This document shows, in pieces, positions 33,102-40,246 of a stretch of DNA of 64,000 bases. How positions within the stretch are numbered: the stretch's first letter is position 1; each line of letters begins with the position of its first letter. The notes beneath the pieces are model-generated. The model worked only from the letters and a program-made list of their open reading frames with translations. It made no database searches and was not told the origin of the DNA. Location of the stretch: positions 1 to 64,000 of the forward strand of contig QTVU01000001.1 in assembly GCA_003460745.1 (NCBI GenBank). Direction: 5' to 3'. Made by a program: the position numbers and the translations under genes. This DNA is from Firmicutes bacterium AM55-24TS. GTDB taxonomy: Bacteria; Bacillota; Clostridia; UBA1381.

Positions 33102-33890
33102 TTATTCCTCCATTGACCTTTCACAATCATCTACTGGATAAACTTCATATTGTTCTCTTAATTCTCTTGTAATACCATTTATGCATTGTTCTATTTCCCA
33201 GTCACGCTTTCTGGTAAAAAAAATCTCACCATATACTTTTGCTATTTGGTTTCTTAGTTCTTTTTGCTCTGGTGTATCTTTGTTTTTACATTCATTTTCT
33301 TCGGTCAATATAGCAACAAGCTTTCGGAAATATTTTGTCCCCATAATATTGTTTACAATATTAGTTGCGATACTATGCCCTCCGAATTTGTCACGTTGTC
33401 GCAATAAACAAATTGACTTATCATTTAATCCCAATTCTTTATTGACATCTATATTTTCTCGTTGCATGACAGGTGACACACCGATTAAATACTCAACTGT
33501 AACATCATAGTATCGAGCCATACGGATAAGTAAATCGTATCCAGCGTCACGACCGTTTTCGTAATACGATAGATTTTGTGGACTTATGTTTAAATCTTCT
33601 GCTGCTTGTCTTTGTGATATACCTTTTAATTCTCTTACACGTTTCAATCTTTTGCTGAATACTCCAATCCTTTCTTCTCTCTGTATTCTCTTTGTATTTG
33701 TTTTTCCTAACAAGTAATCAGTTGAAACATCAAAATATTTGGCTATCGCAACAACAAAATCTATATCTGGCTGTCTTTGCTCATTTTCATAAAATGAAAT
33801 AGACACACTTGATAAGCCGAACATATCCGCCAGCTCTTGTTGTTTCAATCCGTTTTTTATTCTTAATTCTTTTATTCTTCTTCCTATCAT
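33102..33890 (-). CDS. Regulator with two tandem XRE helix-turn-helix domains
   Basis: 262 residues. Domain 1 (about 1-62): RRIKELRIKNGLKQQELADM, FGLSSVSISFYENEQRQPD, YFDVSTDYLLGK. Domain 2 (about 74-138): SKRLKRVRELKGISQRQAAE, DLNISPQNLSYYENGRDAG, YYDVTVEYLIGV. The remaining about 120 residues are helical and charged and unrecognised. Two complete XRE domains in one chain are uncommon and suggest binding to a paired or asymmetric operator without dimerisation. It lies in the early lytic operon away from the main switch at 39.3 kb. It may be an antirepressor or a second timing regulator. Confidence 0.8.
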   Translation of the reverse strand: MIGRRIKELRIKNGLKQQELADMFGLSSVSISFYENEQRQPDIDFVVAIAKYFDVSTDYLLGKTNTKRIQREERIGVFSKRLKRVRELKGISQRQAAEDLNISPQNLSYYENGRDAGYDLLIRMARYYDVTVEYLIGVSPVMQRENIDVNKELGLNDKSICLLRQRDKFGGHSIATNIVNNIMGTKYFRKLVAILTEENECKNKDTPEQKELRNQIAKVYGEIFFTRKRDWEIEQCINGITRELREQYEVYPVDDCERSMEE

Positions 33891-33891
33891 C

Positions 33892-34218
33892 TTAAATAAA
33901 CTCCCTTCCGTATTGTTTCAACGATGAATGAACTGTACCATGAGATATTCCTAATGCCTCGGCAATTTTTTTTTGCGTAAATTTTTTATTTAACAAGTTT
34001 ACTATCTGATTATGATACTCAAATGCTTTACTTTTTCTGCGTACTACTGCTGCCGTCCATTGTGGTCGTACACCATTTTTAATTGATTCCGTAACATTTC
34101 GCCATGCAGCACCTATACATACACCGGAACATAACTGAATATCGAACGGTTTTCCTGTGTTTTCGTCAATGTGTTCGTCCATCAAACGACCACACATACT
34201 ACAATATCGTTTTCGCAT
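33892..34218 (-). CDS. Small zinc-ribbon plus HTH phage protein
   Basis: Start ATG 34218 (MRKRYCSMCGRLM) chosen for AAAGGGGACAGTAAA upstream. About 108 residues. A CxxC zinc-knuckle-like start (CSMCGRLMDEHI ... IQLCSGVC) is followed by a C-terminal helix-turn-helix: NKKFTQKKIAEALGISHGTV, then HSSLKQYG. It is likely a DNA-binding regulator. It follows the clamp genes and precedes the tandem-HTH regulator. Confidence 0.7.
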   Translation of the reverse strand: MRKRYCSMCGRLMDEHIDENTGKPFDIQLCSGVCIGAAWRNVTESIKNGVRPQWTAAVVRRKSKAFEYHNQIVNLLNKKFTQKKIAEALGISHGTVHSSLKQYGREFI

Positions 34219-34232
34219 TTTACTGTCCCCTT

Positions 34233-34946
34233 TCACACTATCACCGGCAACAACAATAATTCTGTATCACCGTCTTTTATTATCAATGCGTCTTTCTGTG
34301 ATTTCAATTCCAAAACAACATTGTCGGACCGTATTGTTTTTATCATATCCATTAAAAAATCAGCATTGAAACCGATTTTAATATTGCCGGCTATATCGGC
34401 ATCTATTTCATCTTTTAGCTGGCAGCGAATATTTCTGCCATTGCATTTCAAAACATCATCCTTCAATTCCAACGTTACCGGAACTTTTGTTTTACCCTGT
34501 TCCGAAACGAATTTACCGCGTTCAATCATCTGCATAAACTCTGCACGTTTTACCGTTGCAGTTATATCCGATTCACGATTCATCATATTGTCATATTTGA
34601 CATAACCATTTTCATTAAATGTACTGGCGACAACTATAAATTCACTATAATCTAACAACAACCGCATATTTGTATTATCAACAACAATACGCAACAGCGG
34701 ATTTTCACTTTCAATACGACACAGTTCCTTTGCCGCAGGAAGCGTTATTACAAACGACATATTTCCATATGTGCCAACAGGTGTAGTTATATGTGCCATT
34801 CGTTTACCGTCAGTTGAAACATTGTGTAATGTTTCGTTTTTTATGTCAAATAACACACCGTTATACTGCGGTCTGTATCCGACTGTCGGTGCTGCAAACG
34901 GCACAGTTTTAGTTAAAATTTCTCTAAACCGTTCCTGTTCTAACAT
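34233..34946 (-). CDS. DNA sliding clamp, domains 2 and 3 (split DnaN, C-terminal ORF)
   Basis: 237 residues from ATG 34946, whose A is the last base of the upstream ORF's TGA (TGATG overlap). MLEQERFREILTKTVPFAAP, then YRPQYNGVLFDIKNETLHNV, STDGKRMAHI, and later KIGFNADFLMDMIKTI and LIIKDGDTELLLLPVIV follow the beta-clamp pattern for domains 2 and 3, including the typical C-terminal phrase before the end. Together with the N-terminal ORF it totals 362 residues, the length of a normal clamp. It may be a genuine two-subunit clamp made by coupled translation, or a single-base frameshift lesion. Confidence 0.8.
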   Translation of the reverse strand: MLEQERFREILTKTVPFAAPTVGYRPQYNGVLFDIKNETLHNVSTDGKRMAHITTPVGTYGNMSFVITLPAAKELCRIESENPLLRIVVDNTNMRLLLDYSEFIVVASTFNENGYVKYDNMMNRESDITATVKRAEFMQMIERGKFVSEQGKTKVPVTLELKDDVLKCNGRNIRCQLKDEIDADIAGNIKIGFNADFLMDMIKTIRSDNVVLELKSQKDALIIKDGDTELLLLPVIV

Positions 34947-35323
34947 CAATTCATTATTGCTTCCGGCATTGATATTTTCGGATAATTTTCCGCAACTGTT
35001 CCTTGCCATTTCTGCTTGTATGTTCCGATTTTCATTTCAATGACATTGTCTTTGTCGGTTGATATTATAACCTCCATGTTTTCACCTTTTGAAATGTTCA
35101 TCAAATACTTTGGGTTACATACAACAGTCCCTTTCTGCTCAACGTCCGCATGAACATAATATTTGATTTTTATGTCATTTGAATATGCTGTCAATTCCAC
35201 CATATCCGGTGCATTGGCATCTATCAGAATACCGCCCAACATCTTCATCGTTTCTGCATTGACAGCATGATTTATAACTTTGATTGCCCTAATGATGTTA
35301 TATTTGAATGTTCTGAACTTCAT
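34946..35323 (-). CDS. DNA sliding clamp, domain 1 (split DnaN, N-terminal ORF)
   Basis: Start ATG 35323 (MKFRTFKYNIIRAIKVINHA) with AAAGGAGTAGCAAAA upstream. 125 residues: MKMLGGILIDANAPDMVELT, AYSNDIKIKYYVHADVE and YKQKWQGTVAENYPKI, the last being the clamp phrase that normally runs straight into domain 2. It stops at TGA 34948-34946, overlapping the start of the second ORF, which lies in the -1 frame. The ORF is well formed with its own RBS. Confidence 0.8.
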   Translation of the reverse strand: MKFRTFKYNIIRAIKVINHAVNAETMKMLGGILIDANAPDMVELTAYSNDIKIKYYVHADVEQKGTVVCNPKYLMNISKGENMEVIISTDKDNVIEMKIGTYKQKWQGTVAENYPKISMPEAIMN

Positions 35324-35545
35324 TTTTGCTACTCCTTTCTTCGCAATAAATTTTGATTCGATTTTTTTATCTTTTATTCTATGGCTAATATTCAAATAAA
35401 AATAGTGATTATATTTTCGTAGAAACGGCTTAAAATCTGATGTCCTAAGCCGTTTTTTTGATTATAAAATCAATTATGTTTTTTTTCGATTTTATAACCA
35501 TTAAAATCTGGTTATTTTTCTGAAATTTCATCAGCTTTCACTTTG

Positions 35546-36967
35546 TCATTTTTCCTCTTTTTCAGCTTCGCCAGTTTTTGCGTTTTCTTTATCATTTTCG
35601 TCCGGTTTGTCCCACACTGCCGCCGAATTTTTACTACGATTAAATGGGTCTTTTTTCACATTCCAATTTGAAAATTTCATGTATTCCGGTTGGAATTTTA
35701 AAAACATTGTTCCTGTTTGCGAAAACCTTGATTTCGGTAACAATATCTCAACTTTGCCTGTTGGTGGTTGTGATTTGTCTTTTCTATATGCGTCTTCGTT
35801 ATGGATGAACATTACACTGTCGGCATCCTGTTCAATAGCCCCGCTGTCACGAAGATCGGCAAGTGTCGGTCTTTTGTCCGACCGTTGCTCATTTGCTCTA
35901 TTCAGCTGCGAAAGAGCAATTATCGGACAACCTAATTCTTTCGTTAAGATTTTCAGCTCTCGGCTAACATCACCGACTGCTTGTGCCTTTGTGCAGTTTT
36001 TATTGTTTGGCATTTCAATTAATTGCAAATAGTCAACAATCACCGCCCCCAAAGAGCCATATTGTTTTTTTAACCTACGGCAAACTGAACGAATTTTTCG
36101 CACTGTCATCTTGGGTTCATCACAGATTAACAATTTTTTTGTTTTTTCTGATTGATTCATGAAACTGGCGAGTTTTGTCCAATCATCATCTTCCAATTCC
36201 CCATATCGCAAAGCAGAATATTTAATGCGTGTCATTGATGATACCAATCGGAGCATTAACTGTTGTGCACCCATTTCCAACGAAAAAAATACTACCGGTT
36301 TTAATTCGTTGTAAACTATATGTTCAGCAACATTTAACGCAAATGCGGTTTTTCCCATACCCGGTCTGGCACCTAAAACAGCCAATCCGTCCATACCGCC
36401 CATTTTCAAATCTATGTTATCAAATCCTGTTGCCTGTCCCGGAATACTACCTTTGTTTTCACTTGCTTTTGCAATGGTGTCATACGTCTGCATCATCAAA
36501 TCGTCTGCGGTATTGACATTGATAGAATCGCTTTCTGTTGCCAGCATATATTCCACTTTGTCGGATATTTTTTCTATTGGCAATGTTGTATTGCCTGCCA
36601 TAGTCAATATTTTATTTGACATATCTATGTACCAACGACGTTTCGCATATTCTTTTACGATTTTGCCATAGTAAATTAAATTATGTTTCGTTGGGTTGTT
36701 ACTGATCGCATTTTTCAGAAATTCAATTCCCTTGTATTCTTTGGCGGTTTTTAATGTACTATCTACCGTTACTATGTCGATTTTATCGTTTTTGTCGTTT
36801 AGGTACAAAATGCATTTGTACACCAATTTGCAATCACTGAAATAAAAATCATCGGGTGTTAGATTAACTTCGGTGGTTAATTCATCCACATTGCCACCGA
36901 TGATTAATGCACCAACGACTGCCTGCTCCGCCTCATAGTTGGCAGGAATTTGTTGTTGTTCATACAT
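35546..36967 (-). CDS. dnaB: Replicative DNA helicase DnaB
   Basis: Start ATG 36967 (MYEQQQIPANYEAEQAVVGA) with GAAGGAGGGATAACG upstream. 473 residues. The N-terminal DnaB domain shows ALIIGGNVDELTTEVNLTPD and FYFSDCKLVYKCI. The RecA core shows Walker A GARPGMGKTAFALNVAEH, VVFFSLEMGAQQLMLRLVSS, Walker B GAVIVDYLQLIEMP and the arginine-finger region LADLRDSGAIEQDADSVMFI. It unwinds phage DNA, loaded by the adjacent organiser protein. It overlaps that gene by 8 bp. Confidence 0.93.
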   Translation of the reverse strand: MYEQQQIPANYEAEQAVVGALIIGGNVDELTTEVNLTPDDFYFSDCKLVYKCILYLNDKNDKIDIVTVDSTLKTAKEYKGIEFLKNAISNNPTKHNLIYYGKIVKEYAKRRWYIDMSNKILTMAGNTTLPIEKISDKVEYMLATESDSINVNTADDLMMQTYDTIAKASENKGSIPGQATGFDNIDLKMGGMDGLAVLGARPGMGKTAFALNVAEHIVYNELKPVVFFSLEMGAQQLMLRLVSSMTRIKYSALRYGELEDDDWTKLASFMNQSEKTKKLLICDEPKMTVRKIRSVCRRLKKQYGSLGAVIVDYLQLIEMPNNKNCTKAQAVGDVSRELKILTKELGCPIIALSQLNRANEQRSDKRPTLADLRDSGAIEQDADSVMFIHNEDAYRKDKSQPPTGKVEILLPKSRFSQTGTMFLKFQPEYMKFSNWNVKKDPFNRSKNSAAVWDKPDENDKENAKTGEAEKEEK

Positions 36968-37817
36968 CGTTATCCCTCCTTCGGAGTCGTGCGGCATACT
37001 CAGGGTCTTCCGCCTCGATTGTGGCGATGTAACTATCATCAGTTTCCTCAGTCAAAACCGGCTGTGCCGGTGTGTCTAAGTAATCGACAAACGCTTGCTC
37101 TTGTCCCACAAAATTTGTGGAATGTTTAATATAGCGTTTGTCTGTGTGCTGTTCCTCTATTTCAGCGAGGTAGTTATTCAGTGCAGTCATCAACTGTTCG
37201 GCTGAATAGGTCTTTCGTGCTTTGATGTAGTTCTTCATGGTCTGTTGTTCATTTCGTGGGTGCGGATATTTTGAATACCACTCCTTGAACTCAGACGCCA
37301 ACTCTGGTGACGAAGCAGTCTTAGTGTTTTTATTCTTAGTGTTTTTATTCTTAGTGTCTTTATTCTTAGTGTCTTTATTGTTTAGTAGTACCGAATTTTC
37401 CGTTATCGGTTTTTCCGTTATCGGTTTTTCCGTTATCGGTTTTTCCGTTATCGGTTTTTCCGTTATCGGTTTTTCCGTTATCGGTTTTTCCATTATCGGT
37501 TTTTCCGTTATCGGTTTTTCCGTTATCGGTTTTTCGTAAATATGATACTCATAACCTTTAAACTTTCCTGTTTCATCTTTGCCAAGTTTTCGTACTATAT
37601 AGCCGTTTTCTATCAACTCTTTTAGTCCACTACTCAATGAATTTGCTTTGTCTGCTGCGTGTTGTACTATTTCTGCTTCGTAAAATTGCCAGTTATCCGG
37701 ATAAGATAACAACAGGGCTAAAAGTCCTTTAGCTTTCAAACTGATTTTTTCATTCAGCAAAAAGGCTTTATCAACTATTACATAGTTATCCTCTTTGTGT
37801 ATTCTGTAAATCGCCAT
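36960..37817 (-). CDS. Phage replisome organiser / helicase loader-like protein with EKPIT repeats
   Basis: Start ATG 37817 (MAIYRIHKEDNYVIVDKAFL) with AGGAAAGGAGAAAATTAAT upstream. 285 residues. The N-terminal winged helix (about 1-90) shows LNEKISLKAKGLLALLLSYP and GLKELIENGYIVRKL, the usual phage initiator layout. A low-complexity linker follows: nine EKPIT/M units and then NKDTK-type repeats. A C-terminal domain (about 190-265) has FKEWYSKYPHPRNEQQTMKN, as in DnaD-like loader tails. It probably binds the origin and recruits DnaB. The linker length is expected to vary between relatives. Confidence 0.82.
   Translation of the reverse strand: MAIYRIHKEDNYVIVDKAFLLNEKISLKAKGLLALLLSYPDNWQFYEAEIVQHAADKANSLSSGLKELIENGYIVRKLGKDETGKFKGYEYHIYEKPITEKPITEKPIMEKPITEKPITEKPITEKPITEKPITEKPITENSVLLNNKDTKNKDTKNKNTKNKNTKTASSPELASEFKEWYSKYPHPRNEQQTMKNYIKARKTYSAEQLMTALNNYLAEIEEQHTDKRYIKHSTNFVGQEQAFVDYLDTPAQPVLTEETDDSYIATIEAEDPEYAARLRRRDNDV
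37396..37530. repeat. Nine 15-bp tandem repeats encoding the EKPIT linker
   Basis: Nine head-to-tail copies of TTTTCCGTTATCGGT. Only the unit at 37486-37500 differs (CATTATC, Thr to Met). In-frame 15-bp units allow length change without frameshift. Confidence 0.95.
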
Positions 37818-37920
37818 TATTAATTTTCTCCTTTTCTTTCCTTTGTACACCGTACTTTTTTCGAGCGTACTCGAATAAACCCTACCTTTCCGCAGGGTTT
37901 ATTTAAGTCAAATTGCACAA

Positions 37921-38250
37921 TTATTGTTTTTTCTTCATCAGTGTACTTCCGGTGAAATACACTGATTCTACAACTATTTTGTTTGAATAGTGCTTAACAC
38001 CATCTTTTTCGTAGTTGTTGTTCTTAATTGCACCTACAAATGCGACCATGTCACCCTTTGAGAAGTTTTTTTCAAGAAAATCCGCATTGTGTCCCCACAA
38101 TTCGCATTGAATGAAATCTGTGTCATACTCATTTTTAGCATTTTTGAAACGTCTTTGCACTGCCAAAGACACTTGAACGACGGTACTGTCACATATGTAC
38201 TTCTTTTCCAAATCACTACAAATACGACCTATCAGCATTGCTTTGTTCAT
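37921..38250 (-). CDS. ssb: Single-stranded DNA-binding protein
   Basis: 109 residues: MNKAMLIGRICSDLEKKYIC, VVQVSLAVQRRFKNAKNEYD, TDFIQCELWGHNADFLEKNF and KGDMVAFVGAIKNNNYEKDG give the OB-fold SSB pattern. The acidic C-terminal tail that recruits partners in cellular SSBs is absent: the protein ends STLMKKKQ. AAGGAGGAGAGAAAA precedes the ATG. It is part of the early replication operon. Confidence 0.9.
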   Translation of the reverse strand: MNKAMLIGRICSDLEKKYICDSTVVQVSLAVQRRFKNAKNEYDTDFIQCELWGHNADFLEKNFSKGDMVAFVGAIKNNNYEKDGVKHYSNKIVVESVYFTGSTLMKKKQ

Positions 38251-38287
38251 TTTTCTCTCCTCCTTTGCTTGTCCAACCGTAGGAGCA

Positions 38288-38446
38288 TTACGCTCCTTTT
38301 TCTTCGTTTTCGGTTGCCTGTTCTTGAATTCGTTGATTTACCGAACGAAAAACAGAAGACAACATAGGAAATTCCGACACATTGATAACTTTTCCTGCCA
38401 CACTTTCAACTTCTTTTCCGTTCGCTAATATATGATGTATTTTCAT
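38288..38446 (-). CDS. 52-residue phage protein of the early operon
   Basis: ATG 38446 with GAGGTGATAAAA upstream, TAA at 38290-38288. Sequence features are MKIHHILANGKEVESVAGKV, then INVSEFPMLSSVF and a charged helical end NQRIQEQATENEEKGA. No family recognised. It ends 37 bp before the ssb start codon and is probably co-transcribed with ssb. Confidence 0.7.
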   Translation of the reverse strand: MKIHHILANGKEVESVAGKVINVSEFPMLSSVFRSVNQRIQEQATENEEKGA

Positions 38447-38583
38447 TTTTATCACCTCGTTCCATATTTATGAATTATGTATTTTGTCCTATTCCGAAAG
38501 GTGCTTTTTTTGTCCTCTCATTATTTAAGTCCTTATTTTTCACCGTTTTTCTACCTTTTCATAAGCAAACGGCGGTAATTTTT

Positions 38584-38811
38584 TTAATTGTCATTAAAAT
38601 CAATACTATAACCGCCTTTAATTGCACCAAAACTCTGCAATTCGGCAACTATTGATAGCATGGACGAAATATCGTCCATGATTTCACTGACACGAAAATC
38701 CTGCATTTTGTCTTGAATTTTCAATGCGTCATACAATTCATCTGAAATTTGCATTGTAAAACTCATACTTTTTTTGAATATAGTATCGTATTTGAATGTT
38801 ACAGCTTTCAT
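38584..38811 (-). CDS. 75-residue early phage protein
   Basis: Start ATG 38811 overlaps the stop of the 20-codon ORF upstream (ATGA). Sequence: MKAVTFKYDTIFKKSMSFTM, QISDELYDALKIQDKMQDFR, VSEIMDDISSMLSIVAELQS. It looks helical and may be a small DNA-binding or coiled-coil protein. No family recognised. Longer in-frame starts up to 39000 lack a Shine-Dalgarno. Confidence 0.6.
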   Translation of the reverse strand: MKAVTFKYDTIFKKSMSFTMQISDELYDALKIQDKMQDFRVSEIMDDISSMLSIVAELQSFGAIKGGYSIDFNDN

Positions 38812-38870
38812 TTGCAATACGCCACCAAACTGCAACCAATGACGATACACGCCCAACCGATAGTTATCAT
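38808..38870 (-). CDS. 20-residue hydrophobic leader peptide
   Basis: ATG 38870 with a strong AAAGGGGAAATAAAA upstream. The product MITIGWACIVIGCSLVAYCK is one short membrane-spanning segment. Its TGA overlaps the next ATG, so it may exist mainly to couple translation, or act as a tiny membrane peptide. Confidence 0.5.
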   Translation of the reverse strand: MITIGWACIVIGCSLVAYCK

Positions 38871-38889
38871 TTTTATTTCCCCTTTCCGT

Positions 38890-39129
38890 CACAGGTTCAA
38901 GAGAGCCACCCATAGTCAAAACATTTTTGAAGGTGATATTTTGAAAAAAGATTTTTAAAATTTTATATATTTCTACATTCATATGGAGTGAGTGGCTCAC
39001 CTCAACCTGTGATTAAATATTTTTCTGCTGGCATATGTAAGCCACCCTGAAAAAGAAGAAACACCGCTGACAAAACACTAAATCCACGGTAAAAAAACAA
39101 AAAACAGAGTGGCTGGCATATGCCAGCAG
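38890..39129. repeat. Two inverted-repeat pairs between cro-like gene and early operon
   Basis: Pair A: 38890-38910 and 38991-39011 (17 of 21 bases match as inverted copies, 80 bp apart). Pair B: 39025-39049 and 39105-39129 (22 of 25, 55 bp apart). All four arms share AGCCAC/GTGGCT. The last arm contains the perfect 16-bp palindrome GCTGGCATATGCCAGC at 39112-39127. Origin, operator or structured leader RNA are the options. Confidence 0.75.
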
Positions 39130-39136
39130 ATTATTT

Positions 39137-39316
39137 TTAAAATAAGTCGTCTATTGTACAATTCAATACATTTGCAAGTGTCGGCAACTTATCACTTCTT
39201 GGCGATGCTTCGCCTGTTTCCCACTTTGCGATGGTTGACCTATCGACATTGATTAACTTTGCAAGACTTTCTTGTGTTAAATTTGCTTTTTCTCGTAGTT
39301 CTTTTAAATTATTCAT
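39137..39316 (-). CDS. Cro-like XRE repressor
   Basis: 59 residues from ATG 39316 with TAGGAGGTGAAAAA upstream, TAA at 39139-39137. A single HTH domain: MNNLKELREKANLTQESLAK, LINVDRSTIAKWETGEASPR, LPTLANVLNCTIDDLF. It is the first gene of the leftward early operon, divergent from the CI-like gene, with its promoter and two operators just upstream. It would repress lysogenic transcription on induction, as Cro does. Confidence 0.9.
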   Translation of the reverse strand: MNNLKELREKANLTQESLAKLINVDRSTIAKWETGEASPRSDKLPTLANVLNCTIDDLF

Positions 39317-39333
39317 TTTTTCACCTCCTAAAA

Positions 39334-39449
39334 GTGATGTTTCTTCACTTGTAATTTATATTATAGGTGAACTTTCTTCACTTGTCAAGACTTTTTTTAA
39401 AAATAAGTGAAATTTCTTCACTTTGCCTTGATATGTGAAGTTATTTCAC
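39334..39449. promoter_or_regulatory. Four repressor operators, GTGA-N7-TCAC
   Basis: O1 39334-39348, O2 39367-39381, O3 39407-39421, O4 39435-39449. All have the same 7-base spacing and near-identical centres; three end in TTTCT. O2 fills the spacer of the leftward promoter and O4 the spacer of the rightward promoter. Confidence 0.92.
39360..39388 (-). promoter_or_regulatory. Leftward early (lytic) promoter
   Basis: TTGACA 39388-39383, 17 bp, TATAAT 39365-39360 on the minus strand: perfect consensus, with operator O2 inside the spacer. It drives the cro-like gene and the replication operon. Confidence 0.92.
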
Positions 39450-39456
39450 ATATAAT
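39428..39456 (+). promoter_or_regulatory. Rightward (lysogenic) promoter
   Basis: TTGATA 39428-39433, 17 bp, TATAAT 39451-39456, with operator O4 inside the spacer. It drives the CI-like repressor and the ImmA-like protease. Confidence 0.88.
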
Positions 39457-39474
39457 ATGTTTGAGGTGATTACA

Positions 39475-39804
39475 ATGAACGTTCTTAAAGAATTGCGAAC
39501 AAAAAAAGGCGTATATCAAAAAGACGTAGCAAAATATCTTGGTGTAGATAGAACCACATATGTTAAATATGAACGTGGGGTTAGTGAACCTAATCTTGAC
39601 ATCATAAAAAAATTAGCTAATTATTTTGATGTAACAGTTGATTTCTTGCTGGGCAAGGAAAAGAAAGAAAATACTTTGGATGAGCAGCTTGGAGAAATCG
39701 AATTTGCATTATACGGTGAAGTTAAAGAATTAACCGATGAACAAAAGCAAGATATATTAGATTATGCACGTTTCAAAAAAGAACAATGGAAGAAGGAAGA
39801 ATAA
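39475..39804 (+). CDS. CI/ImmR-like XRE repressor
   Basis: Start ATG 39475 with GAGGTGATTACA upstream. 109 residues: HTH domain MNVLKELRTKKGVYQKDVAK, YLGVDRTTYVKYERGVSEPN, YFDVTVDFLLGKE, then a helical tail (LTDEQKQDILDYARFKKEQW). No self-cleaving S24 domain is present. Induction probably depends on the metallopeptidase encoded next, as for ImmR/ImmA of ICEBs1. The stop overlaps the protease start (TAATG). Confidence 0.9.
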   Translation: MNVLKELRTKKGVYQKDVAKYLGVDRTTYVKYERGVSEPNLDIIKKLANYFDVTVDFLLGKEKKENTLDEQLGEIEFALYGEVKELTDEQKQDILDYARFKKEQWKKEE

Positions 39805-40199
39805 TGCTAAATCAATTAAATCAATATGCAATAAACCATAATATAGATGTCGATTTTTTTCCGATGAGAGCCACAAAAGCATTATCTATCCCCGGAGCTA
39901 TTGCATTAAATCCATTAATGATTAATACAATGCCAGAATTGATAGACGCATATGCTCACGAATTAGGGCATCACGAAACCGGTTCGTTTTACAAAATCAA
40001 TTCAAAATTTGAAACACGTCAACGAATGGAAGAACGTGCGATACGTTGGGCGGTGCAGGAACTAATTCCGGCTGACAAACTGTTATCGGCATTTAAAAAG
40101 GGGTATACGGAAGTGTGGCAGTTGGCTGAATATTTTAATGTACCCGAAAATTTTATAAAGGATACTATTAGAGTACATAGGGTGAAAGGTAATATTTAA
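39804..40199 (+). CDS. ImmA/IrrE-type metallopeptidase
   Basis: Start ATG 39804 (MLNQLNQYAINHNIDVDFFP), overlapping the repressor stop, with GAAGGAAGA upstream. 131 residues. The zinc motif is AYAHELGHHETGSFY (HExxH-like HELGH), followed by MEERAIRWAVQELIPADKL, where the downstream Glu is the third ligand in this family. ImmA proteins cleave the cognate repressor on a signal such as SOS or cell-cell signalling. The pairing with the CI-like gene supports that here. Confidence 0.9.
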   Translation: MLNQLNQYAINHNIDVDFFPMRATKALSIPGAIALNPLMINTMPELIDAYAHELGHHETGSFYKINSKFETRQRMEERAIRWAVQELIPADKLLSAFKKGYTEVWQLAEYFNVPENFIKDTIRVHRVKGNI

Positions 40200-40246
40200 G
40201 GAGTGATAACAATGCCATTTAATAATTACAGAGGAAGTGTTGAAAA

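Noticed and set aside
37396..37530. CRISPR-like array
   Set aside because: Head-to-tail 15-bp units with no spacers, in frame within a coding gene; it is a coding minisatellite.
38871..39000. Longer 138-residue version of the early protein (start at 39000)
   Set aside because: No ribosome binding site. The extension covers the inverted-repeat region and a separate short ORF with a strong RBS.
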